From: Klebsiella pneumoniae
Lineage (GTDB): Bacteria > Myxococcota_A > UBA796 > SXON01
Reading direction: 5' to 3'
NCBI GenBank assembly: GCA_945862325.1
Contig: CAMAXZ010000001.1
Coordinates: 124,001 to 188,000, forward strand
Length of the DNA stretch: 64,000 nt
The translations under genes and the position numbers were made by a program. The notes under the pieces are model-generated. The model was given only the letters and a program-made list of their open reading frames with translations. It did not search any database and was not told the DNA's origin. Below, in pieces: positions 24,336 to 32,932 of the stretch (position 1 is the first letter of the stretch; the number at the start of each line of letters is the position of its first letter).

Positions 24336-25781
24336 GTGCCGTCGCTGTTCCTCGCCCTGGCTCTCACGATCGGGTGCAAGCCCGCGCCGGTCGTGCGCGT
24401 GGGGGGCGCCACGGCGGCGGTCGACATCGAGCTCGCCAACCCCTCGAGCTGCGTGGACTGCGACCCCTTCGCGGGCGTCGACTCCCTTCGGGTCGAGGTG
24501 TGGCGCGACGACGCCCGCATCGCGTCGGACACCTTCCCCTACCCGGGCGACCCGCCGACCCTCCCGGACCTCCGCGGCTTCGGCGTCGTCCGCGTCTTCG
24601 TGCTCGGCCTCGCCGGCGGCGAGGTACGGAGCGCCGGTCGCACCCGGCCGATCGCGGTGGGGCCCGACGGCGCGGTGAGCACCTCCGTCGCGTTCCTCCC
24701 GGTGAACACCGCGTTCCCCCTGGCGAACCCGATGAGCGCGCCGCGGAGCGATCATGCGGCGTGGACCACCGACGCGGGCGAGGTGGTCCTGCTCGGCGGC
24801 GCGGACGAGCGCCGCGGGCGCTCGTTCGCCAGCGTCGAGGTCTTCGACCCGCTGACGTGGGGCTTCACCGCGTTGGAGGCGGAGCTCCCGGCGCCGGTGG
24901 CCGACGCCGCCGTGGGGCTGGTCGACGGGGCCCTGGTGCTCGCCGGCGGTCAGGCGCGCGACCGCGAGACGAGCACCCCGTCGCGGCGGGTGGCCGCGTA
25001 CCAGCCAACCACCCGCGCGATCACCGTGTTCCCCGAGCTCGCGACCCCGCGTCACTCGGCGTGCCTCGCCGCATTTCGTGAGCGTTCGGCGTTGATCCTC
25101 GGTGGTGCGGAGTCGGCGGGCGGCGCCGACCTCCTCACGATCGACCCCGTCGAGGGCACCGCCGCCGGCTCCGCCGTCGACATGCGCGACCTCGACCCGA
25201 CCCTCGTCACCGGCTGCGTGACGCTCGACGCCGACGTGGTGTTCGTGCAGGGGGCGGACGCCGCGTCCACCGGCTGGTGGACCTGGGAGGACGGCGGCAT
25301 TCCGGGCGAGTCCTTCACGCCGATCCGTGAAGCATCGGCGGGAGACGTGCGTTATGTGCGCGGCGCCACGCTTCGGGCGCTCGACGCCGCGACGGTGTGG
25401 ATCGCGGGGGGCCAGGACGTACGCGGCGGCGGCGCGCTCGACGAGATCCGGATCTTCGACTTCGAAGCGGGGCGCTTCGTCACCTCCGGCTCGATGGCGG
25501 AGCCCCGCTACGAAGCGGCGTTCGTGCCGTGGGCGGTCGACCCCGCGGTCGCCGTCGTGGGGTGCGGCTACGGCGACCCCGAGCGGCTCGACGCCGTGTC
25601 GTCGATCGAGCTCCTGGAGCCCACGAACCCCGGGCTCTCCACCCGGGTCCCGCTCGACCGCGCCCGCGCCGGCTGCTCCCTGTCCTCCCTGGACGACGGG
25701 ACGATCCTCGTCGCCGGCGGCTGGGAGCCGCTCGGCGACGACGGGGCCGACGCGGCGATCGTCGTGCCGTGGGTGGAGTGA
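24336..25781 (+). CDS. Kelch-like repeat lipoprotein
   Basis: 481 residues: a lipoprotein signal (LALALTIGC), a Cys-containing beta domain (CVDCD at about residue 40), then five or so Kelch-type blades marked by double glycines after hydrophobic strands (VVLLGGAD, ALVLAGGQ, ALILGGAE, VWIAGGQD, TILVAGGW), each followed by a Tyr/Phe-containing strand. These propellers mediate binding rather than catalysis. The GTG start at 24336 is followed directly by the signal peptide; ATG 24328 is in another frame. It is divergent from the aminotransferase and convergent with mpl. Its partner is unknown. Confidence 0.75.
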   Translation: MPSLFLALALTIGCKPAPVVRVGGATAAVDIELANPSSCVDCDPFAGVDSLRVEVWRDDARIASDTFPYPGDPPTLPDLRGFGVVRVFVLGLAGGEVRSAGRTRPIAVGPDGAVSTSVAFLPVNTAFPLANPMSAPRSDHAAWTTDAGEVVLLGGADERRGRSFASVEVFDPLTWGFTALEAELPAPVADAAVGLVDGALVLAGGQARDRETSTPSRRVAAYQPTTRAITVFPELATPRHSACLAAFRERSALILGGAESAGGADLLTIDPVEGTAAGSAVDMRDLDPTLVTGCVTLDADVVFVQGADAASTGWWTWEDGGIPGESFTPIREASAGDVRYVRGATLRALDAATVWIAGGQDVRGGGALDEIRIFDFEAGRFVTSGSMAEPRYEAAFVPWAVDPAVAVVGCGYGDPERLDAVSSIELLEPTNPGLSTRVPLDRARAGCSLSSLDDGTILVAGGWEPLGDDGADAAIVVPWVE

Positions 25782-25788
25782 TCGCCGC

Positions 25789-27216
25789 TCAACCCTCGAG
25801 CGCGCGGAGCAGCTTCGCGTGCAGCCCGTCGAAGCCGCCGTTGCTGAGGATCGCCACGACGTCGTGGGGCAGCGCGTTCGCCGCCACGACCGCCACGATG
25901 TCGTCGGTGCCGGTGTAGGTGAAGGCCTCGCGGCCGCGCGCGCGGATGCCCGCGACGACCCGGCCCGCATCGAAGCGCTCATCCTCCGCGATCCGGCTCT
26001 GGTCGTAGGGGGCGGCGAGGATCGTCACGTCCGCGGCGTCGAACGCCTCGGCGTACGCCTGCTGGAACACGGCCCTCCGCGACGTGGCGCTTCGCGGCTC
26101 GAAGATCGCCCAGAGGCGCCGCGCCCCGAAGCGCAGCCGCAAGGCTTCGAGGGTGACCTTCACCGCGGTGGGGTGGTGCGCGAAGTCGTCGAGCACGGTG
26201 ATGCGGCGGGGCTCGCCGATCACCTCCTGACGGCGCTTCACACCTTGGAAACTCGAAAAACCGCGCGCGAGCGCGTCCGGGTCGAGCCCCTCGCGCTCCA
26301 GCGCCGCGACCGCCGCGACCTGGTTGTAGAGGTTGTGCTCGCCGACGAGCAGGCTCTCGAAGCGGCCCCACAGGTTGCCGTCACGCAGGACCGCGAAGCG
26401 CATCACGCCGCGGGTGGTGTCCACCTCCTCGATCCGCCCGTCCCACTGCTGCCCCACGCCGTACGAGCGCACCTCACACGCGGCGTTCAACGCCACGTCG
26501 CGCACGTCGTCGTGGTCCCAACGGGCCACGATGCAGCCGTCCGCGGGCACGATCGCGACGAGGCGGCGGAAGCTCTCCTTGACGTGGTCGAGGTCTCGGT
26601 AGATGTCGGCGTGATCGAACTCGACCGACGTGATCATCGCCGTGGTCGGTCGATAGTGGAGGAACTTCGGGCCCTTGTCGAAGAAGGCCGTGTCGTACTC
26701 GTCGCCCTCCACCACGAAGTGGCGGCCGGCGCCGGTGCGCGCGGTGCGGTCGAAGTTCTTCGCGCGGCCGCCGATCAAGAAGCCCGGGTCGGCCCCGGCC
26801 GCGTCGAGGAGGTGGGCGGTGAGCGCGGTGGTCGTCGTCTTGCCGTGGGTGCCGGCCACGACGATCGATCGCCGGTCCCGCAGGAACGCGGCCCCGAGGA
26901 GCTGGGGGAAGCTGCAGTACACCAGGCCCGACGCGAGCAGCGCCTGCGCTTCGGGGTACTCGGCGCGGATCACGTTGCCGACGACCACGAGGTCCGGACG
27001 GTGCGCGAGGTTCTCGGCGTTGTAGCCGATCATGACGTCGATGCCGAGGCTCGCGAGGTAGTCCGACATCGGCGGGTACACGCCGGTGTCGCTCCCGGTC
27101 ACGGCGTAGCCGGCGTCCTTGAGCATCCCGGCGAGCGCCGCCATCGCGGTGCCCCCGATGCCCATGACGTGGACGGAGCGGATCGCGGGCGAAAGGTCAC
27201 CTTGGAGGAGGGGCAT
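25789..27216 (-). CDS. mpl: UDP-MurNAc:tripeptide ligase Mpl
   Basis: The 475-residue Mur-ligase family protein has the N-terminal Rossmann motif HVMGIGGTAMAALAG, the ATP P-loop AGTHGKTTTT, the metal/ADP region EGDEYDTAFFD and DDFAHHPTAVK. The Mpl-specific C-terminal motif SNGGFDGLH separates it from MurC. Mpl joins recycled murein tripeptide (L-Ala-gamma-D-Glu-meso-Dap) to UDP-MurNAc, a Gram-negative peptidoglycan recycling step in the cytoplasm. The ATG lies within the last 20 bases of the upstream gene; a slightly later GTG (just before HVMGIGG) is possible. Probably the third gene of an operon with two glycosyltransferases. Confidence 0.9.
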   Translation of the reverse strand: MPLLQGDLSPAIRSVHVMGIGGTAMAALAGMLKDAGYAVTGSDTGVYPPMSDYLASLGIDVMIGYNAENLAHRPDLVVVGNVIRAEYPEAQALLASGLVYCSFPQLLGAAFLRDRRSIVVAGTHGKTTTTALTAHLLDAAGADPGFLIGGRAKNFDRTARTGAGRHFVVEGDEYDTAFFDKGPKFLHYRPTTAMITSVEFDHADIYRDLDHVKESFRRLVAIVPADGCIVARWDHDDVRDVALNAACEVRSYGVGQQWDGRIEEVDTTRGVMRFAVLRDGNLWGRFESLLVGEHNLYNQVAAVAALEREGLDPDALARGFSSFQGVKRRQEVIGEPRRITVLDDFAHHPTAVKVTLEALRLRFGARRLWAIFEPRSATSRRAVFQQAYAEAFDAADVTILAAPYDQSRIAEDERFDAGRVVAGIRARGREAFTYTGTDDIVAVVAANALPHDVVAILSNGGFDGLHAKLLRALEG

Positions 27217-27835
27217 GGAGCTCCAGGAACGCGCGGGTGCGGGGCGCGGCGGCGGGCGGGAGGACGGCGAGGTGCGAGCGGAGGAACGTGAGGTCCGACG
27301 TCGTATCCACGTCGTACCAGAACGGCAGGATCTCCACGCCGCGTCCGAGGGAGCGCGCGCGCGCGATCTGCGCGGAGAAGGTGAGGGGAGACGACCAGGG
27401 AAGGCCCTCGAAGAGCCCCGTGGGATCGTCACACCCCACGAGGACGTAGCCGCCGTCGAACGCGGGCGCACACACGACGTCGACGGGGCTTCGCGCCGCG
27501 GCGGCGAGGAGACCGGCCGGGAGCGTCGGCGCGTCGCCGCCGATCGCGACGCCGCCTGCGCGGAGGGCGCCGGCGATGCGCGCGCCGAGGTCCCCGGGGG
27601 CCTGCGGCTCTCGGGGGAGGTCGAGCCCGTCGAGCGTGGGGTGGTCCAGCGGGCCGTCCAGGCAGAGCCGCGCCGAGAGCCCCGCCTCGGCCGCGACGGA
27701 CACCACGTCGTGCAACATCGCGGCGGCGAGCGCCGCCGCGGCCTCCGGGCCGATGTCCACGGCGAGCCTCGATTTTCCCGCGCCGTACACCGGGGTGCGC
27801 GCGAGGATGGCGACCTCGCGCGGTCGCGCCCTCAC
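27197..27835 (-). CDS. DUF2064 / TIGR04282-type glycosyltransferase-like protein
   Basis: The 212-residue protein matches the DUF2064 family of nucleotidyl/glycosyl-transferase-fold proteins: VAILARTPVYGAGKSRLA at the start, IGGDAPTLPAGLL, and AFDGGYVLVGCDDP with the Asp-Gly-Gly-Tyr block. Members often sit beside family 2 glycosyltransferases, as here, and have been linked to arsenosugar or glycolipid synthesis in some species; the substrate here is unknown. GTG 27835 is chosen because it starts four bases after the preceding stop and just before the conserved sequence. The 3' end overlaps the start of mpl by 20 bases. Confidence 0.8.
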   Translation of the reverse strand: MRARPREVAILARTPVYGAGKSRLAVDIGPEAAAALAAAMLHDVVSVAAEAGLSARLCLDGPLDHPTLDGLDLPREPQAPGDLGARIAGALRAGGVAIGGDAPTLPAGLLAAAARSPVDVVCAPAFDGGYVLVGCDDPTGLFEGLPWSSPLTFSAQIARARSLGRGVEILPFWYDVDTTSDLTFLRSHLAVLPPAAAPRTRAFLELHAPPPR

Positions 27836-27839
27836 GCCC

Positions 27840-28526
27840 TCACGCGTAGCGCCAGCAGGCCTCGAGCACGCGCACCCCCGCACGGGCGGCGCCGCGCAGG
27901 TCGCCCGAGATCTTGCTCGTGCCGGCGGTCCGTGGGTGCCACGCCACCGGCACCTCCGCGATGCGCAGGCCGACGCGCACCGCCTTGAGGTGCATCTCCA
28001 CGTTCCACCCCCACGTCGGGTCGACGAGGCCGAGGTCCATCAGGGCGCCCCAGCGCGCCGCGCGGAACGGGCCGAGATCCCGCGGGCGGTGCGGGTGGCC
28101 GCGCCGGGCGGCGTACGCGCTGATCCAGGAACACGCGAGGAGGTTGCCCGCTCGTTGCGCGGCCGTCAGCGAACCCGCGGCCGCGCGGCGCGTGCGGTCG
28201 CCGATGACGAGGTCGGCCTCGTTCGCGGCGATCGGCGCGAGGAGCGCCGGGAGGTCGGCGAGGTCGGCCGAGCCGTCGCCGTCGAGCACGACCACCACGT
28301 CGGGCGGGTCGGCGCGGAGCGCGGTCAGGCCCGCCGCGACCGCCGCGCCGTAGCCGCGCCTCGGCTCGTTCACGACCGTGGCGCCGCCGGCCTCGGCGAT
28401 GGCGGGCGTGCCGTCGGTCGAGCCGTTGTCGGCGACCACGACCCGCACCCCCGACGGGATGGCGGCCAGCACCTCCGGCAGGCTCGCCGCCTCGTTCAGG
28501 GCCGGGATGATCGTGGCCACGCGCAC
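27840..28526 (-). CDS. Family 2 glycosyltransferase
   Basis: The 228-residue GT-A enzyme has TIIPALNEAASLPEVL at the N-terminus, VVADNGSTDGTP for nucleotide-sugar binding, LDGDGSADLADLP as the DxD region, and a late acceptor-side segment (WGWNVEMHLKAVRVG). It resembles dolichyl-phosphate-mannose-synthase-type soluble enzymes and lacks C-terminal membrane helices. It would transfer a sugar to a lipid phosphate or similar acceptor. GTG 28526 or GTG 28520 is the start; conserved sequence begins at once after them. A GGTTAG box (28535-28540, minus strand) lies only 8 bases before the start, so the transcript may be nearly leaderless. Divergent from dsbD. Confidence 0.85.
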   Translation of the reverse strand: MRVATIIPALNEAASLPEVLAAIPSGVRVVVADNGSTDGTPAIAEAGGATVVNEPRRGYGAAVAAGLTALRADPPDVVVVLDGDGSADLADLPALLAPIAANEADLVIGDRTRRAAAGSLTAAQRAGNLLACSWISAYAARRGHPHRPRDLGPFRAARWGALMDLGLVDPTWGWNVEMHLKAVRVGLRIAEVPVAWHPRTAGTSKISGDLRGAARAGVRVLEACWRYA

Positions 28527-28588
28527 ACGGCGGTCTAACCCGCGCCGCCGTCGCGGACGGCGCGGACGCGGCGAGATAGCTCCCCCCC

Positions 28589-30796
28589 ATGCTCGCGGCC
28601 TTCCTCCGCGTGCTCTTCGTCCTGCTGGCCTTCGTCGGGCCCGCGTCGGCATCGAGCACGAACCCCTTCCGTGTCGAGGTCAAGGACGCGTCGGTGCCCG
28701 CCGGTGGCTCCGGCGTCGTGACCGTCGTCGTCGTCGTTCCGCCCGGTCACCACGTCTATCGCGACAAGTTGGCGGTGGATGCGGTCGACGCCGCGGGCCT
28801 CACCGTGGGCCCCGCGTCCTATCCGCCGGGCCGCATGAAGCCCGATCCGGCGGCGCCGGACACCCAGCGCGAGGTCTACGAGCAGGACGTCTGGGTCGAG
28901 GTGCCGGTCACCGCGCCCTCCGACGCCTCCGGCGCCCGCGCCCTCCGGCTGAGCGTGCAGTACCAGGGGTGCAAGAAGGACCTCTGCTACTTCCCCCAAG
29001 AGGAGGTCGTGTCCGCCAACGTCACGATCGGGCCCTCCGCGGCGGGCGACGCGTCGGGAGACGCCGCCCCCACGCCCACCGACGGCGGCGAGACCGCGGT
29101 GGTCATCACCGGCGCCGCCGGGGCGACGCCAGGCACGGCCGTGGTGCGGTTCGACCTGCAGGGCGATTGGCACATCAATCGGGCGTTCGTCGCGGTCACC
29201 GCGCCGGCGGACGCCGCGGGATGGGCGGTCGGCGAGGTGCCCTTGCCGCCCGGCGAGAAGTCGGGGAGCGAGGCCGATGGTTCGGCCCGCGAAGACTACG
29301 TGGTGGACTTCGAGCTCGTGGTGCCGATCACGCAGGCGCCGGCCGGCGCGCGTGAGCTCGTGCTCGACGTGGCGTATCAGGCGTGCAAGGGCGCGCAGCT
29401 CTGCCGGTTCCCGACGTCGGAGCTGGTGAAGATCCCCTGGGGGGACGGCGCGGTGGCCGCGGTGGCCTCCGCGACCCCGGCGACGCAGGCCGCCGCGGCC
29501 GCCTCCGCTCCGGCCGCGTCGGGCGACGTGTTCGCCGCGGCGCAATCCCAAGGGCTGGGCGTGCTCACGCTCGTGTGCTTCCTGGCTGGCATCGGCGTGA
29601 GCTTCACGCCGTGCGTGCTCCCGATGGTGCCCATCACCATGGGGTTGATCGGGGCACGAAACGCCGGGAATCGGGCGGTCGCGGTGTCGCTCGCGGCCAC
29701 CTACGTGGCCGGGCAGGCGCTGGTGTACACCGGCCTCGCCGTGTTCGCGGCGCTCACCGGCAGCCTGTTCGGGAGCTGGCTGCAGTCCCCCTGGCTCGTG
29801 GGCGCCATCTCCTTGTTCTTCTTCACGATGGGCGCCTCGATGTTCGGCGCGTTCGAGCTCGCGGTGCCGAGCGCCATCACGAGCCGCATCTCGCACCAGG
29901 GTGGCGGCGGCTTCGGCGGCGCCTTCGTCCTCGGCACGATCGGCGCGGTGGTCGCCGGCCCGTGCTCCGGCCCGGTCGTGGCGGGCATCCTCGCGCTGAT
30001 CGGCCAGACCGGCCAGATCCTCGCCGGAACGATGTTGATGCTGGCGTTCTCCCTCGGCATGGGCATGATCTTCCTCGTCACCGGCGCGGCGAGCGGCTGG
30101 CTCCCGCAGCGGGGGGCGTGGATGCTCACCGTGAAGAAGAGCTTCGGCATCTTCATGTGGCTCGGCGCGATCTGGTACGCGTCCGCGCACCTCCCCGCCG
30201 AGGTGACCGCGGGCCTCACGGTCGCCGTGCTGCTCGGCACCGCGGTGTTCGCCTGGCCGCACGCCGACGACGGCGAGGGCGTCACGGTCGAGCGCGCCCG
30301 CATCCTCTACAGCATCGTCGCCGGCACCATCGGCGTCGTGGTGCTCTCCGGAAACCTCCTCGCCCACGGCTTCCTGATGCCCGCGCCCATCGGCCTGGGC
30401 GGCGGCGGCGGCGGCGGCGGCGCCCCGGCCGAGGCGGCGGGGCGCATCACGTGGCTCACGGACGAGGCCGAGGCGCTCGCGCGCGCGAAGGCCGAGGGCA
30501 AGCCGCTCATCATCGACTTCACCGCCGACTGGTGCGCCGCCTGCCACGAGCTCGAGGCCTTCACCTTCTCCGACGCCACGGTGGCGGACGCCATCAACAC
30601 CGGGTTCGTGCCGCTCCGGATCGACTGCACCAAGAACGACGCGCGCGTCGCGGAGATCCAGAAGCACTACGGGGTCACCGGGCTCCCCACGGTGGTGTTC
30701 GCGCGCGGCGACCGCTCGCGCATCGACGCGACGATCGGCTTCTACAACGCGAAGGACTTCCTGCCCTTCGTCGAGCGCGCCCGGAGCGACGGATGA
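28589..30796 (+). CDS. dsbD: Thiol:disulfide interchange protein DsbD with two N-terminal DsbD-alpha domains
   Basis: 735 residues. A signal peptide (FVLLAFVGPASA) is followed by two consecutive copies of the periplasmic DsbD-alpha domain, each with its redox Cys pair (YQGCKKDLCYFP and YQACKGAQLCRFP). Then come about eight membrane helices with FTPCVLPM and GPCSGPVVAG carrying the transmembrane cysteines. A Gly/Ala-rich linker leads to a C-terminal thioredoxin domain with DFTADWCAACHELE. DsbD carries electrons from cytoplasmic thioredoxin to periplasmic proteins, including those making cytochrome c, which suits the cytochrome-rich oxidase genes further on. Most DsbD proteins have one alpha domain, so this one is enlarged. 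It overlaps the next gene by 4 bases. Confidence 0.92.
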   Translation: MLAAFLRVLFVLLAFVGPASASSTNPFRVEVKDASVPAGGSGVVTVVVVVPPGHHVYRDKLAVDAVDAAGLTVGPASYPPGRMKPDPAAPDTQREVYEQDVWVEVPVTAPSDASGARALRLSVQYQGCKKDLCYFPQEEVVSANVTIGPSAAGDASGDAAPTPTDGGETAVVITGAAGATPGTAVVRFDLQGDWHINRAFVAVTAPADAAGWAVGEVPLPPGEKSGSEADGSAREDYVVDFELVVPITQAPAGARELVLDVAYQACKGAQLCRFPTSELVKIPWGDGAVAAVASATPATQAAAAASAPAASGDVFAAAQSQGLGVLTLVCFLAGIGVSFTPCVLPMVPITMGLIGARNAGNRAVAVSLAATYVAGQALVYTGLAVFAALTGSLFGSWLQSPWLVGAISLFFFTMGASMFGAFELAVPSAITSRISHQGGGGFGGAFVLGTIGAVVAGPCSGPVVAGILALIGQTGQILAGTMLMLAFSLGMGMIFLVTGAASGWLPQRGAWMLTVKKSFGIFMWLGAIWYASAHLPAEVTAGLTVAVLLGTAVFAWPHADDGEGVTVERARILYSIVAGTIGVVVLSGNLLAHGFLMPAPIGLGGGGGGGGAPAEAAGRITWLTDEAEALARAKAEGKPLIIDFTADWCAACHELEAFTFSDATVADAINTGFVPLRIDCTKNDARVAEIQKHYGVTGLPTVVFARGDRSRIDATIGFYNAKDFLPFVERARSDG

Positions 30797-31089
30797 TGCA
30801 GCGCACCTGGGAGCACGTGCGGCGCCTCGGCACGCTGGGGGTCGGCGTCTACCTCGGGACGACGTGTGTCTCGATGCTCGTGTTCCTCCCGCTCCTGCAC
30901 TTCGGCCTCGCGGATCGGCTGGGGCCGCTGCAGGAGTGGTTGCCGCAAGGGGCCACGACCGTGGTCGGCGCGTACGCGCTCACCAAGATGATCCAGGTGC
31001 CACGCATGTTGTTCACGATCGCGTTCACGCCGCTGCTCGCGCGCTGGCTCGGCCGGGCGGTCGAGGCCGGCGAGCCGGGTCGCGCGTGA
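30793..31089 (+). CDS. Small membrane protein, DUF1279/FAM210-like
   Basis: The 98-residue protein has two hydrophobic helices around a short loop (VGVYLGTTCVSMLVFLPLL and AYALTKMIQVPRMLFTIAFTPLLARWLG). The GVYLGTTCVS and K.I..PR segments resemble the DUF1279 (FAM210) family of small membrane proteins of unknown biochemical role. The ATG overlaps the dsbD stop as ATGA; a second ATG follows directly. It forms a three-gene chain dsbD - this gene - small lipoprotein, all with 4-base overlaps, so a role in envelope redox or protein folding is possible but unproven. Confidence 0.6.
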   Translation: MMQRTWEHVRRLGTLGVGVYLGTTCVSMLVFLPLLHFGLADRLGPLQEWLPQGATTVVGAYALTKMIQVPRMLFTIAFTPLLARWLGRAVEAGEPGRA

Positions 31090-31400
31090 TCCTCGCGCTC
31101 CTGCTCGCGGCGTGCGAGCGGGAGGAGGTGCGGCAGTGGCGCTGCATCGGTCCGATCGTGGAGATCTACGGCTGGCGGCAGGAGCTCTCGGGGGACCCGT
31201 CCGCGCCGACCGGCGCCGCGCTGGCGGCGGAGGAAGATCGGCGCGTGGAGGAGGCCGTCGCGAAGCTGGAGCCCCACCGTCGCGCCTGTGAGCTCACCTG
31301 GAGCTTCCAAGATTTTGGCGGCGACGGCGAGTCCCCTCCCGCCGCGCTGCGGTCGCGGGTGCTCCGCCGCGTCCTGCGTCGCCCCGACCCGCCGCGATAG
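31086..31400 (+). CDS. Small putative lipoprotein
   Basis: 104 residues with a very short signal ending in a good lipobox (ILALLLAAC). Then come a beta-like segment with a second Cys (WRCIGPIVEIYGW), an Ala/Glu/Arg helix, one more Cys and an Arg/Pro-rich tail. No family recognised. The GTG start overlaps the preceding stop (GTGA) and is needed for the signal peptide. It is the last gene of the dsbD unit, 9 bases before hslO. Confidence 0.6.
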   Translation: MILALLLAACEREEVRQWRCIGPIVEIYGWRQELSGDPSAPTGAALAAEEDRRVEEAVAKLEPHRRACELTWSFQDFGGDGESPPAALRSRVLRRVLRRPDPPR

Positions 31401-31409
31401 ATCCGCCGA

Positions 31410-32249
31410 ATGGAAAAAGGAATTCCCGGCCGCTTCGTCGCGGCGCTCGGGTTCGGCGGCAAGGTGCGCGTCATGGTCGTGGTCGCGGACGGCCCCGCCG
31501 AGGAGCTTCGGGCGCGCCACGACCTCATGCGAAACGCGGGGATGTTCGCGGCGGAGGCGCTCGTCGCCTCGGTGCTCATGGCCGCGCACATCAAGGGCGA
31601 GGAGCGCCTGACGGTCAACGTCGAGAGCGAGGCGCCGGAGTTCAGCTTCGTCGCCGACGTCGACAGCGACGGGTCGATCCGTGGGCGCCTGCGGCCGAAT
31701 CGGCTCGTGCCCGGGCGCACCTTCACCGGAGTCATCTCCGTCATGAAGTCCCTGGGGCGAAAGGAGCTCTACCGCGGCGTCGCCGACGTCACCGGCGAGC
31801 GGATCGAGGGCGCGCTCCAGCGCTACCTCACGGCGTCCCAGCAGGTCGACGCCCGCGTGCGCGTGGACGCCACCCACGACACCCACTACCGGATCGTGTC
31901 CGCGGGTGGGCTCCTCGTCGAGCGCCTTCCCCACATGGATCCAGACGAGTTCCAGGCGCTCGTGCTGCCGGCGCTCCAGGGAGACCTGCGCGACATCCTG
32001 ACCGAGTTCGCGTTCGGCTCGCTCGGCGGCCAGCCGGTCGAGGTCCTCGGGTCGCGGGAGCTCGTGTTCCGGTGTTCGTGCTCTCGGGAGCGGGTCGTCG
32101 CGATGATCAAGGCGCTCGGCGCCGACGAGATCCGCGGGATGATCGAGGACCAAGGCAAGGCCGAGGTCACGTGCCACTACTGCTCCGAGACGTATGCCCT
32201 CGCCGGGGCGGAGCTCGAGGCGCTCCTCGTGGAGCTTCAGGGCAACTGA
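31410..32249 (+). CDS. hslO: Redox-regulated chaperone Hsp33
   Basis: The 279-residue protein has the Hsp33 core (GRFVAALGFGGKVRVMVVVAD at the start, IKGEERLTVNVES, and GDLRDILTEFAFG) and the C-terminal zinc switch CSC ... CHYC (FRCSCSRERV and VTCHYCSETY). Under oxidation plus unfolding stress these cysteines form disulfides, zinc is released, and the protein becomes a holdase chaperone in the cytoplasm. Its location after dsbD links it to thiol chemistry. The last 13 bases overlap the end of the convergent yggS-like gene. Confidence 0.93.
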   Translation: MEKGIPGRFVAALGFGGKVRVMVVVADGPAEELRARHDLMRNAGMFAAEALVASVLMAAHIKGEERLTVNVESEAPEFSFVADVDSDGSIRGRLRPNRLVPGRTFTGVISVMKSLGRKELYRGVADVTGERIEGALQRYLTASQQVDARVRVDATHDTHYRIVSAGGLLVERLPHMDPDEFQALVLPALQGDLRDILTEFAFGSLGGQPVEVLGSRELVFRCSCSRERVVAMIKALGADEIRGMIEDQGKAEVTCHYCSETYALAGAELEALLVELQGN

Positions 32250-32932
32250 GGCGCCTTCGGGGCGCGCGCGCCGAAGATCGCGGTGCCGACACGGACGAGC
32301 GTGGCGCCGTGGCGGATGGCCTCGGCGTAGTCGTGGCTCATGCCCATCGACAGCTCGTGCAAGGGGAGCCCGCGCGCGCGGCCTTCGGCCGCGAGCGCGG
32401 CGAGGCGCGCGAAGTGCGGGCCCGGCTCGCCTTCGGCGGGCGGGATGCACATCAGGCCGCGCAGGCGTACGCCCGGCAGCTCGGCCACGCGCGCGGCGAG
32501 CTCCAGCGCGGCGTCGGGCATCACGCCGGACTTCTGGGGTTCTTCGCCGATGTTCACGCCGAGCAGCACGCCGGTGGGCCGATCGCCGCTGCGCTTCGAG
32601 AGCTCCTCGGCGAGCGCGAGGCTGTCGACGTCGTGCACGAGGGTGGCGCGCCCGACGACGTACTTCACCTTGTTGCGCTGGAGCGAGCCGATGAAGTGCC
32701 AGGTGCACGCCGGGGGGAGCGTGTCCGCCTTGTCGCGGAGCTCTTGGGCGTAGTTCTCGCCGAAGTCACGCTGTTCGACGGCGAGCGCGGCGCGGATGTC
32801 CTCCGGCGGGCGGGTCTTGCTGACCGCGACGAGGGTGACGCTCGCGGGGTCGCGGCCCGCGGCGCGGGCGGCGACCGCGACGTCGTTGCGGACGGTCTGC
32901 AAGGCAGTTCGAATCTCGTCTTCGCGGCTCAT
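32237..32932 (-). CDS. YggS/PLPBP family pyridoxal-phosphate homeostasis protein
   Basis: The 231-residue, single-domain alanine-racemase-fold protein has the PLP lysine in VTLVAVSKTRPPEDI, DFGENYAQEL, WHFIGSLQRNKVK, VLLGVNIGEEPQKSG, LSMGMSHDYAEAI and the C-terminal VRVGTAIFG phosphate-binding loop. Members bind PLP without clear catalysis and balance vitamin B6 and amino acid pools. The ATG overlaps the maf stop as ATGA, so it is the last gene of a minus-strand operon: outer-membrane-like protein, thioesterase, Maf, YggS. Confidence 0.92.
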   Translation of the reverse strand: MSREDEIRTALQTVRNDVAVAARAAGRDPASVTLVAVSKTRPPEDIRAALAVEQRDFGENYAQELRDKADTLPPACTWHFIGSLQRNKVKYVVGRATLVHDVDSLALAEELSKRSGDRPTGVLLGVNIGEEPQKSGVMPDAALELAARVAELPGVRLRGLMCIPPAEGEPGPHFARLAALAAEGRARGLPLHELSMGMSHDYAEAIRHGATLVRVGTAIFGARAPKAPQLP

